From Chitinophagales bacterium (GTDB lineage Bacteria > Bacteroidota > Bacteroidia > Chitinophagales > JADJOU01), in assembly GCA_016787225.1 (NCBI GenBank), contig JAEUUY010000001.1:1-61595 (forward strand): DNA of 61,595 bases. The letters are read 5' to 3'. A model generated the notes under the pieces. It saw only the letters and a program-made list of their open reading frames with translations. It ran no database searches and was not told the DNA's origin. Position numbers and translations under genes: made by a program. Of the stretch, positions 52,104 through 61,279 are shown one piece after another; positions within the stretch are counted from its first letter, which is position 1; every line of letters begins with the position of its first letter.

Positions 52104-54860
52104 TTATAATCTATAAATAAAGTTGATATAAAACGAACGCCCCATCATATAGGAAAAGGTGTTTGGAAACTTATCAGGGTCTCGATCACGAAAATCAAAA
52201 CGCAATTGTTCTCGACCAGAAATAGCAAAGTTTTTATTGTCTAGCAAGTTAGAAAAATTAGCGGACACATCAAAATACATTCTTTTCTTCAAACTCTTAA
52301 TAAACTTATTGAGCATAAAAGACTTTCTGAAATATGCATCTACCGTAAATGCAGAAGGCATACGATCTTGAGTCAAAATTTTATTATATTGCTCTGAGCC
52401 TGGAGCTACTCCAATAACTGCTTCTGTCGAACGGCGCTGCGGACTAGGATCTACATAAATTTTATCAAAATAATTCAAACTGATGGAAGCTGACCAAAAC
52501 TGCTTAGAGTTGTAATTCAACTTGAGCATACCTGCCAATTGGGGTCCAGTAGCTAAATGCAGTCCTTGAAAATATATGGTTTCGGGATTTGTATTTTGGC
52601 TCGTATTGTCGTAATAAAAGGTTGCATTCGGCCTATTGTCATAGATATAATCACCTATATTTGCTAGGGCGGTAGCTGTAAGGCCTGTATTGGCTATTTT
52701 AGTTTCTACTGCAGCTTCTACACCCATATAGCGTTTATTCATATCGCGTATGAGTAATGAACCAAAACTATTCGTCAATTCAGTAAAAAATCTTCTAATC
52801 TCCGTTTCATTTTGTGATAAGGTATAGAATCCTGTGATATTAACCTTGGTACGAGCACCTCTATGATAGTAAGATGCTTCTCCGCTCATGATATTCATAC
52901 TTTTGGCATTCTTGTCCATGATATTGGCTACTCGAGCTAGCATATATACCTGCTCATACTGTGGAGCATAGGCCCAGCGGGCTGCACCGAATGAAAAATA
53001 ATTTTTACCATCTAGTTTATATGTCAATCCACCTTTCACGTCAATATTGAGAAAACTAATGCCATCTGCTTTTCCAAAACTATTATTGGCATAGGCGCCA
53101 TTTCTAAATAAACCTTCACGACCATAACTCGTATGCTCCAGACGCAGTGCTCCAAAAAAATCGATTTTATCAAGTGTAATTACAGACTGCCCCCACACTG
53201 TATTATTCATCACCGTTGCTCGGTAGTTAAATCCGTATTTATCGCCTACTCTAACTATTCCATAGGGATTATTCAAATCATTGTGTATAGCATCTGGATT
53301 GTCAGGATTGGCTCGCTGCGCAAATTGATTCACATTGACGAAGAAGTCTGCACCTAATAAGTCGGAAAGTTGGCGATAACTCTCTGTACTATTGATCTGA
53401 GACATAAGACCACCGCTAAGCGCTACTCTATTATTTAGCTGATGCTTCACAACTAAATTCGCCGAAAAACTCTTGACATCTGATACTTCCTTATTCATAA
53501 TGTATCGAGCCCAGTTACCAGTCTCTCCCTTAGTCGGTACGGTTTCTCGGTTCGTTCTATTGGCTTCGTAGAGTCGCTCCCAATCTACTTGCAGCAATTC
53601 AGGATTGGTTTTCAGTGCAGTAAAAACCGCATTAAATGCCACAGGGTCATCGTGGTAGAAACTCGGAGCATTTCTATAATAGGTAGGAGAAGGGTTGTAG
53701 GAATTGTACCAATCGAGTCGTTCCTGATAGCGTTTACCTATCTGAAACCCAAGGCTACCGTTGATGTGGGTAGAGTTATTGGGCTTAAAATCACCTGATA
53801 GGGTGATTAGAGGTACATTATCTCTGCGAATATTCGAACTTCGCTTCTCTCCATTTTGATATCCCCAATGCGGATTGTAATAATTAGAGCCTGCCAAATC
53901 ATAAAACTCACGAATAACATTTCCAGCCACAGCTCTCTTATTATCTACATAAAAGGCGGATAAAGTGGTATTGAACTTCGAACTCCATAATTTAGAAACT
54001 GATAAAAAAGCCGAATATGCACTCATGGCTGTGCCTGGGATATAGCCTTCTTTGGCACCACGATAATTTACTGAACCAGAAAAAGCAAAATTGTTTTTTA
54101 ATAATCCGGTACTAAACGTGGCCGAAGTTCTTGTAGTGAAATTTCGATTGGAAAACCATTGGGAAATTCGCAGACCTTTGCGCTGATTGAGGGCTTCGGC
54201 GTCGATATCTATGTTGTTGGTTTGCTCTCCAAAGGTAAAAGGAATAGCTTTGATTCCATAATAGTTATTTCGAGAACGAAGGACATCATTCAATCCCGAA
54301 AAATCATTAAAAGTTATGCTATTACCTTGTACGATGTTTTCAAGAGGAATACCATTAATAAATAAAGTCTGATCTTGAAATCTCATTCCTCTATTTCGAT
54401 ATCCTCCCTGTCCCAGCCCGAACATGGCATTCGAGACGAAAATATCTCGTGAAGAATTCAATAAGCTAGCTACCGAATTACTAGCATCATCCTCTGTCTG
54501 CTCTGTGACAGGGATTTCGTTATTCATGTCCTTGCCTTGTTGCTGTTTTTCTATCAGTAAATCTTCGACTGATTTGGTCTCACCACCTACATAATCAATA
54601 TCTATACTCGCTTCGAAATAACCTGGCTCTGATACTACAATAGTGAAGATACCTGTATTCAAATTTTCAAATACATAATTACCAAATTCATCTGTTGTGG
54701 TAAAACGCTCAAACGTAGGCGCAACTAATTTAACCTGAACATGCTTTATGGCTGCTTTCGTTTCAGCTTCCAAGACTCTACCCTCAATTCGACCTTGTGA
54801 CCAACCGGAAAGGCTTAAAAACGTACTTAATAGTAATATAAAATTCTTCATTCTGCTCAT
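52104..54860 (-). CDS. TonB-dependent receptor
   Basis: A 918-residue outer-membrane receptor. After the signal peptide comes a carboxypeptidase-regulatory-like domain (GRIEGRVLEAETKAAIKHVQ and TTDEFGNYVFENLNTG). A plug domain follows around FINGIPLENIVQGNSITFND, then a large beta-barrel that ends GRSFYINFIYRL with a terminal Leu after aromatic residues. It would import a bound compound using the TonB/ExbBD motor. With the DUF5689 lipoprotein it forms a receptor-lipoprotein pair. ATG 54860 or 54851 (MKNFILLLS) may be the start; the latter fits a signal peptide better. Confidence 0.88.
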   Translation of the reverse strand: MSRMKNFILLLSTFLSLSGWSQGRIEGRVLEAETKAAIKHVQVKLVAPTFERFTTTDEFGNYVFENLNTGIFTIVVSEPGYFEASIDIDYVGGETKSVEDLLIEKQQQGKDMNNEIPVTEQTEDDASNSVASLLNSSRDIFVSNAMFGLGQGGYRNRGMRFQDQTLFINGIPLENIVQGNSITFNDFSGLNDVLRSRNNYYGIKAIPFTFGEQTNNIDIDAEALNQRKGLRISQWFSNRNFTTRTSATFSTGLLKNNFAFSGSVNYRGAKEGYIPGTAMSAYSAFLSVSKLWSSKFNTTLSAFYVDNKRAVAGNVIREFYDLAGSNYYNPHWGYQNGEKRSSNIRRDNVPLITLSGDFKPNNSTHINGSLGFQIGKRYQERLDWYNSYNPSPTYYRNAPSFYHDDPVAFNAVFTALKTNPELLQVDWERLYEANRTNRETVPTKGETGNWARYIMNKEVSDVKSFSANLVVKHQLNNRVALSGGLMSQINSTESYRQLSDLLGADFFVNVNQFAQRANPDNPDAIHNDLNNPYGIVRVGDKYGFNYRATVMNNTVWGQSVITLDKIDFFGALRLEHTSYGREGLFRNGAYANNSFGKADGISFLNIDVKGGLTYKLDGKNYFSFGAARWAYAPQYEQVYMLARVANIMDKNAKSMNIMSGEASYYHRGARTKVNITGFYTLSQNETEIRRFFTELTNSFGSLLIRDMNKRYMGVEAAVETKIANTGLTATALANIGDYIYDNRPNATFYYDNTSQNTNPETIYFQGLHLATGPQLAGMLKLNYNSKQFWSASISLNYFDKIYVDPSPQRRSTEAVIGVAPGSEQYNKILTQDRMPSAFTVDAYFRKSFMLNKFIKSLKKRMYFDVSANFSNLLDNKNFAISGREQLRFDFRDRDPDKFPNTFSYMMGRSFYINFIYRL

Positions 54861-54984
54861 TCAGAAAGGCAAATCTAGAAACATTCCAATAATTGAGAGT
54901 TATGAAAAAATTAATTTTCAACAAAGTGTTGGTAAAAGTCCCCTGTCTGGTTTTTAATTCTCATTGAAATCTTACCATCTACCT

Positions 54985-55161
54985 TCATCCCAAATTCCGC
55001 ATTAAGAAATGCATAATCGATTAAGTATATGTATTTCAATCCCGAACGTACGGGATTGAAACAAATTCTAAACCACAGATTCTCGTGACAGGTCGGAATA
55101 ACCCCAATTAAATCATATAATTCACTGCGTTGTAACTTTTAATGATTAATTCGGGATAAAC
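54985..55161. repeat. Inverted-repeat element with central palindrome, copy B
   Basis: Starts TCATCCCAAATTCCGCATTA and ends TAATGATTAATTCGGGATAA, as copy A at 49227-49393. The central hairpin is TTTCAATCCCG-AACGTA-CGGGATTGAAA (55034-55061). The two copies bracket the three-gene TonB operon. Outside it, 54861-54984 and 55162-55353 are AT-rich with no gene seen. Confidence 0.7.
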
Positions 55162-55353
55162 GAATAATAAGGAAGCTAATGCATTCAATTACATTAAAAC
55201 TATACTAAAGAATTTCAACCTGATTTGGATAATTATTTTTATATTTACAAAGTTATTTTTTATTAAAAGGAACTTTTTTAATAATTTATAAGTTATATAG
55301 ACAATAATTCACAGAAAAATAAGTTAACTAAAGTATAAAACATTTAGTCCATC

Positions 55354-55713
55354 ATGAAAACTACCTTTATATTCTTAATTATTTTATCGTATAGCCTCAA
55401 TGCTAATACGGACAATAAAAAACCGATTAATATTCCTCCTATTTCAGCTAAAAAAATTGACTACACCCCATTAGTCAAGGTTAAGTATAGTTTGAGTTTA
55501 TCCAAAAGATATGACTTGAAATACTCTTTAGTCATGCCGATGAAGAAAGAAAATTTATCTATTCTGAGCAATACCATCAAAAAAAATAGATTTGAAGCTA
55601 AGCCCTTATTGCAACCACGCTTCAGAAATACCGAAAACATTGATTTAGCAAGTATTGTAGAAAGAAACAAAATGTATAATCTATCCAAAACTATTCAAAT
55701 TAGAACCTATTAA
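55354..55713 (+). CDS. Small exported basic protein
   Basis: A 119-residue protein with a signal peptide (MKTTFIFLIILSYSLNA). The mature part is very basic and rich in Lys, Ser and Leu (SLSLSKRYDLKYSLVMPMKK), with no cysteine and no domain that I know. It is 12 bp upstream of recO and in the same direction, so both may be on one transcript. Function unknown. Confidence 0.55.
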   Translation: MKTTFIFLIILSYSLNANTDNKKPINIPPISAKKIDYTPLVKVKYSLSLSKRYDLKYSLVMPMKKENLSILSNTIKKNRFEAKPLLQPRFRNTENIDLASIVERNKMYNLSKTIQIRTY

Positions 55714-55725
55714 GGTTAGCCCTCT

Positions 55726-56358
55726 ATGCTGGTAAGCACAGAAGGAATAGTTTTACGTCAATACCCCTTTTCAGATACTAGTCTTATCGTTAAAGTTTTT
55801 ACGAGAGATTATGGTATGGTTAGTTTCATAGTAAAAGGCGCTAAATCAAAAAAAAATGCCAAGGCTAATCTTTATAAGCCCATCAATCTTTTATCTTTAT
55901 CCTTTTATAACAAAGCAAACCAAGGGTTAAAACAGATTAAGGAAACACAACTACTATTTGCGCCTGATGCACAGAACTTTGGTGTTTATAAGTCTGCCAT
56001 TACTATGTTCATGATAGAACTTATAAATCATACCATCCCTGAAGATAGCAGTCAACCTGATTTGGATAAATTTTGCTTTATAATGAATAGTATTCATTAT
56101 CTTCGAGACAATCCTTTAAATTCCCATTTTTATCTTTCGTTTATGTATCAATATTCCTATTTTCTAGGTATAGAAATTCCGTGTAATGATCAGAAACTCT
56201 TAGTAAATCTATCAGACTATTCCAATCTAAAAAATTTATCCTTAACAAAAGAAGAACGAAATCGGTTGTTTCAGAATTTTGAAAGACATTATTTTGAAAA
56301 TTTAACGAACTATAAATCCTTGAAATCCATTGATATACTTGATGAAATATTGAAATAA
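55726..56358 (+). CDS. recO: DNA repair protein RecO
   Basis: A 210-residue protein with the N-terminal OB-fold of RecO: STEGIVLRQYPFSDTSLIVK, DYGMVSFIVKGAKSKKNAKA, LYKPINLLSLSFYNK and LKQIKETQLL. The C-terminal helical part lacks the zinc-binding cysteine set of many RecO proteins, which I believe is common in this phylum; it is shorter than the usual ~240. It helps RecR load RecA on single-stranded DNA. Confidence 0.9.
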   Translation: MLVSTEGIVLRQYPFSDTSLIVKVFTRDYGMVSFIVKGAKSKKNAKANLYKPINLLSLSFYNKANQGLKQIKETQLLFAPDAQNFGVYKSAITMFMIELINHTIPEDSSQPDLDKFCFIMNSIHYLRDNPLNSHFYLSFMYQYSYFLGIEIPCNDQKLLVNLSDYSNLKNLSLTKEERNRLFQNFERHYFENLTNYKSLKSIDILDEILK

Positions 56359-56414
56359 ATATCAAAACGATAAACTTTTTTAGTTATTCAATATCTTAGA
56401 TTCAAAACTTAAAT

Positions 56415-57422
56415 ATGAAGAAATTATTTATTTTAATGTTCATTTTATTATCTAGGGTAGAGTTCAATTCTCAGTGCCAATTTATGCCAGAGAGAGACTT
56501 TGAAGCTGCAAAATATCGATTGAGCGGTAATAGAGGTAATATCAATACATTTCAGGCTGCAATGGATCTCACCAGAACCTATTGCCTATCGAGCAATCAG
56601 GCTAGAGAAATAGCCAATTACTTAGCAAATGACCGAGATAAATTTGACTTTTTAAAGTCGAGCTATCCCAATATCACGGATAAAGAAAACTATACGAATG
56701 TCATGGATGTATTCAGGCTATTTTCTTCTGCCATTCGCCTATATCACGAGACTATGGGAGCATCTCGTATTATACAACCATTTCCACAAACTATTTCTAC
56801 CAATCCAAATTGCCCCAGAGCTATGGAGCAGCATAGTTATAATCAGCTTCGCAGTCAAATAACTAATCTGGGCGATGATAGACAAAAAGCCTCGATTATA
56901 CTCAACGCTGCCAATCAATGCATGCACACACAGCAAATTGAAAACTTAGTTTCGAGCATTAGTGATGAAAATATTCGATTAGATGTATTGAAGCGACTTC
57001 ACCCATTTGTGTTTGATATTGAGAATTATGGTCAGTCATCTAGTATATTAAGCTCGACTTATCGAACACAATTCTTGGCTTTTCTAGTTAACCCCAAATC
57101 CCCTTCGGAACCAAGTATTCAGCTACAGTCTGCAGCATTATCAGAGATAGACTTTACTAGTTTTTTAAATTCAATTCGAAAACAAAGCTTTGAAAAGGAT
57201 AAGGATAATTATATAAAAACCTATATGAAAAATGCTTATTTGAATGTAGCACAAGTCAAACAAGTACTAAAACTGCTTAACTTTGATGCTACTAAGCTAG
57301 ATATCGCTAAATTTTTATATAATCGATGTACAGACAAACAAAATTATTTTCAGGTGAGCAACGAGTTACAATTCAGCAGTAGTAAAACAGAATTAAATGA
57401 TTATGTAAAGTCCCATCAATAA
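56415..57422 (+). CDS. Exported DUF4476 protein
   Basis: A 335-residue protein with a signal peptide ending near NSQC. It contains at least three copies of a helical unit with the pattern F-x-x-A-x-x-x-L ... L-x-x-x-Q-x-x-x-I-x-x-x-L (such as FEAAKYRLSGNRGNINTFQA and YNQLRSQITNLGDDRQKASI). Each is followed by DKLDFLKSSYP- or D-x-x-L-x-x-L-x-P-type ends. These repeats are the DUF4476 type. Role unknown; Bacteroidota often have several such proteins. Confidence 0.82.
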   Translation: MKKLFILMFILLSRVEFNSQCQFMPERDFEAAKYRLSGNRGNINTFQAAMDLTRTYCLSSNQAREIANYLANDRDKFDFLKSSYPNITDKENYTNVMDVFRLFSSAIRLYHETMGASRIIQPFPQTISTNPNCPRAMEQHSYNQLRSQITNLGDDRQKASIILNAANQCMHTQQIENLVSSISDENIRLDVLKRLHPFVFDIENYGQSSSILSSTYRTQFLAFLVNPKSPSEPSIQLQSAALSEIDFTSFLNSIRKQSFEKDKDNYIKTYMKNAYLNVAQVKQVLKLLNFDATKLDIAKFLYNRCTDKQNYFQVSNELQFSSSKTELNDYVKSHQ

Positions 57423-57488
57423 AGCGATATAAGAGATTTCCACAGAGCTCAAAAGCTGTTAAAATAATGTTAAATATTTAGCAATGTA

Positions 57489-57519
57489 TTGCAAATACTA
57501 CATATTGTGGGTACATTTG
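57489..57519 (+). promoter_or_regulatory. Bacteroidota-type promoter of the bactofilin gene
   Basis: TTG at 57489-57491 and TACATTTG at 57512-57519 are separated by exactly 20 bp, matching the -33 TTG / N19-21 / -7 TAnnTTTG consensus. The ATG at 57536 follows 16 bp after the -7 box. Confidence 0.75.
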
Positions 57520-57535
57520 TGGAAAATTTGAGAAT

Positions 57536-57964
57536 ATGTTAAGTTTCATGAATCAAAAGTCAACAGACGCAGGAGATCTAGGTGTCATAAACCTTGTAGG
57601 AAAAGGTACTGAAATTATTGGAAATCTAGTGTGTAATGGCGACATAAGGATTGATGGTAGCTTAAAGGGTAATATCAAAACACCTCATAAAATCGTAACT
57701 GGACCTAGCTCCGAAATTATCGGGGACATTCAAATAGGAAGCGGCATCATTGGGGGTATTGTTAGGGGAAATATTTATTCGACAGGTACTTTAGAAATAG
57801 AAAAGACCGCTAGTTTGGAAGGAATTATAGAATCCAATGGTCTAATTATTCATGAAGGAGCCGATTTAAGAGCAGAGATTAATTCAAAAAACAAAACTTT
57901 ACCTAAGTCTCTGGAAAATCAAAATAAAAAAGTTACCGATTTCTCAAGAGCAGCAGTCCTATAG
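57536..57964 (+). CDS. Bactofilin (polymer-forming cytoskeletal protein)
   Basis: A 142-residue protein. The core (about residues 20-120) is a right-handed beta-helix made of short Gly-containing turns: NLVGKGTEIIGNLVCNGDIR, IDGSLKGNIKT, GDIQIGSGIIGGIVRGNIY and LEIEKTASLEGIIESNGLII. Bactofilins polymerise without nucleotide into filaments under the membrane. The tails are short and polar as usual. Given the promoter position, an in-frame ATG at 57548 is an alternative start leaving a longer leader. Confidence 0.92.
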   Translation: MLSFMNQKSTDAGDLGVINLVGKGTEIIGNLVCNGDIRIDGSLKGNIKTPHKIVTGPSSEIIGDIQIGSGIIGGIVRGNIYSTGTLEIEKTASLEGIIESNGLIIHEGADLRAEINSKNKTLPKSLENQNKKVTDFSRAAVL

Positions 57965-57993
57965 GTCAAATTTTTAAAATAGGGCTAATGTCA

Positions 57994-59469
57994 TCATGCC
58001 CAAGACTTACTTCTTTCAATAGCCTCCAACCACTTAGCATATAGCAAATTAGCGTTATCAGGCGTCATTTTCGGTTGGATTATTTGAGAATTATTTAAAT
58101 TTATATTGTCTAAAGTCATTCCAATTCCTTCTGCTGCCATCATGGCAACCCCAAGAGCTGTGCATTCTTCACTAGCACTTGGTATTATGTTCTTTTGTAA
58201 AATATCCGCTAGAAATTGTCTTAAAAAAGGACTTTTACTCACACCTCCATCTATTTGAAGTGATTGAATAGCTACGCCAGAATCCTTTGCCAGTGTATCT
58301 ATTATATCTCTGCATTGGTATGCAAGTGATTCAAAGGTAGCTCTGATTATGTGAGCTTTATTGGTATTTCTATTTAATCCTAAAATGGTAGCACGTGCGC
58401 GCATATCCCAGTAAGGTGCACCTAAGCCTGTGAAAGCTGGAACGACATAAACATTATCAGTGCTAGGTATTGAATTTGCTAACGCATCAGCTTCCGTATA
58501 TTCGTCAAACAAATTTAAATTTTCTTTTAACCATTTCAAAGCAGAACCAGCATTAAATACACTTCCTTCTAAGGCATACGCCAGTTCTTCTCCTTTTTTC
58601 CAAGCAATAGTAGTTAAAAGCTGATTTGCCGACAGTTTAAACTCATTTCCTATATGCTGTAGCAAAAAACAACCTGTCCCAAAGGTATTTTTCATCATCC
58701 CTTTTGTAAAACACCGATGTCCAAATAAAGCAGCCTGCTGATCTCCAGCTATTCCTGCGATAGGAATGCTAGCGCCGAAAATCTCATAGTTAACATCTGC
58801 TATTATTCCTATACTATCTTTCACATGAGGTAAGATAGATCGAGGGATATGATAATAATCCAATAAATCACTATCCCAATCTAAGGTCTGAATATTGTAT
58901 AAATTGGTTCGGGATGCATTGGATACATCTGTAACAAATGATTGACCTTTGGTCATATTCCAGATAATCCATGTATCGATTGTACCTACACACAGATTGT
59001 CATACTTTAATAGTTGCAATGCTTTAGGGATATTCTTAAGTATCCATCGTATTTTAGGGGCAGAAAAATAAGCATCTAGATTTAAACCTGTTTTAATTCT
59101 ATTCTGCTCTATTCCAATACTATCCTGATCCTTCAAGCAATCTGCTGCCGTGCGTCTATCCTGCCATACGATAGCATTGCTAATTGGTTTACCTGTTTCC
59201 TTATCCCAAGCCACAATTGTCTCACGCTGATTTGTAATACCCATTGCCTTAATTTGATTCGGAAGAATTTTTGAATTCAAAATAACCTCTTTACAACATA
59301 TTAATTGACTTTCCCATATTTCAATAGGGTTATGCTCAACCCAGCCATCTCTTGGATAAACTTGCTTAATATCTTTTTGCGAATTTGAAACTATTTGAAA
59401 ATTCAAGTCATACAAAATGGCTCTGCTAGAAGTCGTACCTTGATCTAATGCTAAAATAAATTGCTCCAT
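57994..59469 (-). CDS. glpK: Glycerol kinase
   Basis: A 491-residue FGGY-family kinase that phosphorylates glycerol to glycerol 3-phosphate. The N-terminus MEQFILALDQGTTSSRAILY is the canonical start, so ATG 59469 is preferred to one ten codons upstream at 59499. Other marks are WVEHNPIEIW, GITNQRETIVAWDK, the substrate site FTGLGAPYWDMRARA and LQIDGGVSKSPFLRQF. It is a lone minus-strand gene converging with bactofilin. No glpF or glpD is nearby. Confidence 0.95.
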   Translation of the reverse strand: MEQFILALDQGTTSSRAILYDLNFQIVSNSQKDIKQVYPRDGWVEHNPIEIWESQLICCKEVILNSKILPNQIKAMGITNQRETIVAWDKETGKPISNAIVWQDRRTAADCLKDQDSIGIEQNRIKTGLNLDAYFSAPKIRWILKNIPKALQLLKYDNLCVGTIDTWIIWNMTKGQSFVTDVSNASRTNLYNIQTLDWDSDLLDYYHIPRSILPHVKDSIGIIADVNYEIFGASIPIAGIAGDQQAALFGHRCFTKGMMKNTFGTGCFLLQHIGNEFKLSANQLLTTIAWKKGEELAYALEGSVFNAGSALKWLKENLNLFDEYTEADALANSIPSTDNVYVVPAFTGLGAPYWDMRARATILGLNRNTNKAHIIRATFESLAYQCRDIIDTLAKDSGVAIQSLQIDGGVSKSPFLRQFLADILQKNIIPSASEECTALGVAMMAAEGIGMTLDNINLNNSQIIQPKMTPDNANLLYAKWLEAIERSKSWA

Positions 59470-59652
59470 CTTATTTCTCTTGAAATGATATATCTTCAAT
59501 TCTTTACTGTGGTAAAATTAGCGAATCCATATTATCGCCTCATTTTTTCTTTTTATAAAATCTACTACCTATTCTAAAAAGGAATTCTTGTCATTCTATT
59601 CTAAATACCTAATAATTATGAAGTTTGATAAATAAAAAAAATAAAATAAAAG

Positions 59653-59660
59653 TATATTTG
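59653..59660 (+). promoter_or_regulatory. Putative -7 box for lysS
   Basis: TATATTTG fits TAnnTTTG, 21 bp before the ATG at 59682. A TTTG at 59624-59627 is 25 bp upstream, slightly more than the usual spacing. The box's position argues against a longer reading frame from a TTG at 59625. Confidence 0.6.
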
Positions 59661-59681
59661 CACCCATTTTCAATATCAGAC

Positions 59682-61202
59682 ATGGACCAAGGTAATTTGA
59701 ATGAATTAGAGATTCAGCGACGTAAAAATTTACAATCTATCATAGAGATGGGCATAGAACCATTTCCTGCGGAGGAGTTTGTAGTATCCAATCACGCACA
59801 TCAGATATTGGATGAGTATAAGGAAGAAACGAATAACTTTCAAAATATTACTATAGCAGGAAGACTCATGCAAAAGCGAATCATGGGTAAGGCTTCATTT
59901 GCAGAGATTCAAGATAGTACTGGAAGAATTCAGGTGTACATCAATCGAGATGATTTATGCCCAGGCGAGGATAAATCTCTTTATAATGAACTCTTTAAAA
60001 AGCATATGGATATAGGCGATTTTGTTGGATTCCATGGAAATGTATTTAAGACTCAAACAGGCCACATAAGTTTGCATGCCTATTCTATGAAATTTCTTTC
60101 CAAGTCACTACGCCCGTTTCCAGTAGTAAAAACGGATGCTGAAGGTCATGTACATGATGCATTTTCCGATATTGAACTTAGACATCGACAGCGTTATGTT
60201 GACCTTGTCGTCAATAAAGGTGTCAAAGAAACATTTGTTTTAAGAGCCAAGATTTTTCAGGCCATGCGCCAATTTTTTCTTGATAAAGGCTATGTCGAAG
60301 TAGATACTCCTGTTCTTCAATCGATACCTGGTGGAGCTGCTGCTAGACCTTTCGTCACCCATCACAATGCCCTAGATATCCCACTTTACCTTCGTATTGC
60401 AAATGAGCTTTTTCTAAAGAGACTTATTGTAGGGGGGTTTGAAGGAGTTTTTGAATTTTCTAGAAATTTTAGAAACGAAGGTATTGACCGCACGCATAAT
60501 CCAGAATTCACAGCTATGGAGATCTACATTGCTTACAAGGATTATCATTGGATGATGAATTTTACCGAAGCTATGCTATCGTATATAGTCAAAACAGTTC
60601 ATAATAGAACTGAGATAGAATTTGATGGAACAATGATTCAATATGCTGGTCCTTATGAGAGAATTACGATGTATGATGTTATAAAGAAATATACAGGCAC
60701 TGATATTACAAATATGAATGAGGATGAACTTAAATCATATTGTAAAACACAGGGAGTAGAAGTCGATGAAACAATGGGTAGAGGAAAACTCATCGATGAA
60801 CTCTTTAGCGCAAAATGTGAAAAACATTTGATCCAGCCTACCTTTATTATAGATTATCCTATAGAAATGTCTCCGCTTTGTAAAAAGCATAGGAATGATC
60901 CACAATTGACAGAGCGATTTGAATTATTTATTAATGGTAAAGAGATAGCGAATGCATATAGTGAATTAAATGATCCTATCGATCAATTAGAGCGTTTTCA
61001 AGAACAGGTAAAACTAGCTGAAAAAGGCGATGATGAGGCTATGATGATTGATATGGATTTTGTTCGTTCCTTAGAATATGGAATGCCTCCTACATCAGGA
61101 ATGGGAATAGGCATGGATAGACTTTGTATGTTTCTAACAAACAAAACTACTATTCAAGAAGTATTGCTTTTCCCTCAAATGAGACCAGAAAAACACAGCT
61201 AG
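59682..61202 (+). CDS. lysS: Lysyl-tRNA synthetase, class II
   Basis: A 506-residue enzyme starting MDQGNLNELEIQRRKNLQSI, the usual N-terminus. An OB-fold anticodon-binding domain has ITIAGRLMQKRIMGKASFAE and IQDSTGRIQVYIN. The catalytic class II core has motif 2 FRNEGIDRTHNPEFT and motif 3 GMGIGMDRLCMF. It charges tRNA-Lys. A TAnnTTTG box lies just before the ATG and a strong terminator lies 26 bp after the stop. Confidence 0.97.
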   Translation: MDQGNLNELEIQRRKNLQSIIEMGIEPFPAEEFVVSNHAHQILDEYKEETNNFQNITIAGRLMQKRIMGKASFAEIQDSTGRIQVYINRDDLCPGEDKSLYNELFKKHMDIGDFVGFHGNVFKTQTGHISLHAYSMKFLSKSLRPFPVVKTDAEGHVHDAFSDIELRHRQRYVDLVVNKGVKETFVLRAKIFQAMRQFFLDKGYVEVDTPVLQSIPGGAAARPFVTHHNALDIPLYLRIANELFLKRLIVGGFEGVFEFSRNFRNEGIDRTHNPEFTAMEIYIAYKDYHWMMNFTEAMLSYIVKTVHNRTEIEFDGTMIQYAGPYERITMYDVIKKYTGTDITNMNEDELKSYCKTQGVEVDETMGRGKLIDELFSAKCEKHLIQPTFIIDYPIEMSPLCKKHRNDPQLTERFELFINGKEIANAYSELNDPIDQLERFQEQVKLAEKGDDEAMMIDMDFVRSLEYGMPPTSGMGIGMDRLCMFLTNKTTIQEVLLFPQMRPEKHS

Positions 61203-61227
61203 ATTTATTCCTTTCCTTGTTATATAA

Positions 61228-61257
61228 AAAATGGTCTCGCTTCTGCGAGACCATTTT
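61228..61257. terminator. Bidirectional terminator between lysS and a T9SS gene
   Basis: AAAATGGTCTCGC (61228-61240), loop TTCT and GCGAGACCATTTT (61245-61257) form a perfect 13-bp stem with A-rich and T-rich ends, so it can work on both strands. The genes on either side converge here. Confidence 0.9.
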
Positions 61258-61279
61258 AATTTTAAGAATGATTAGTTAT

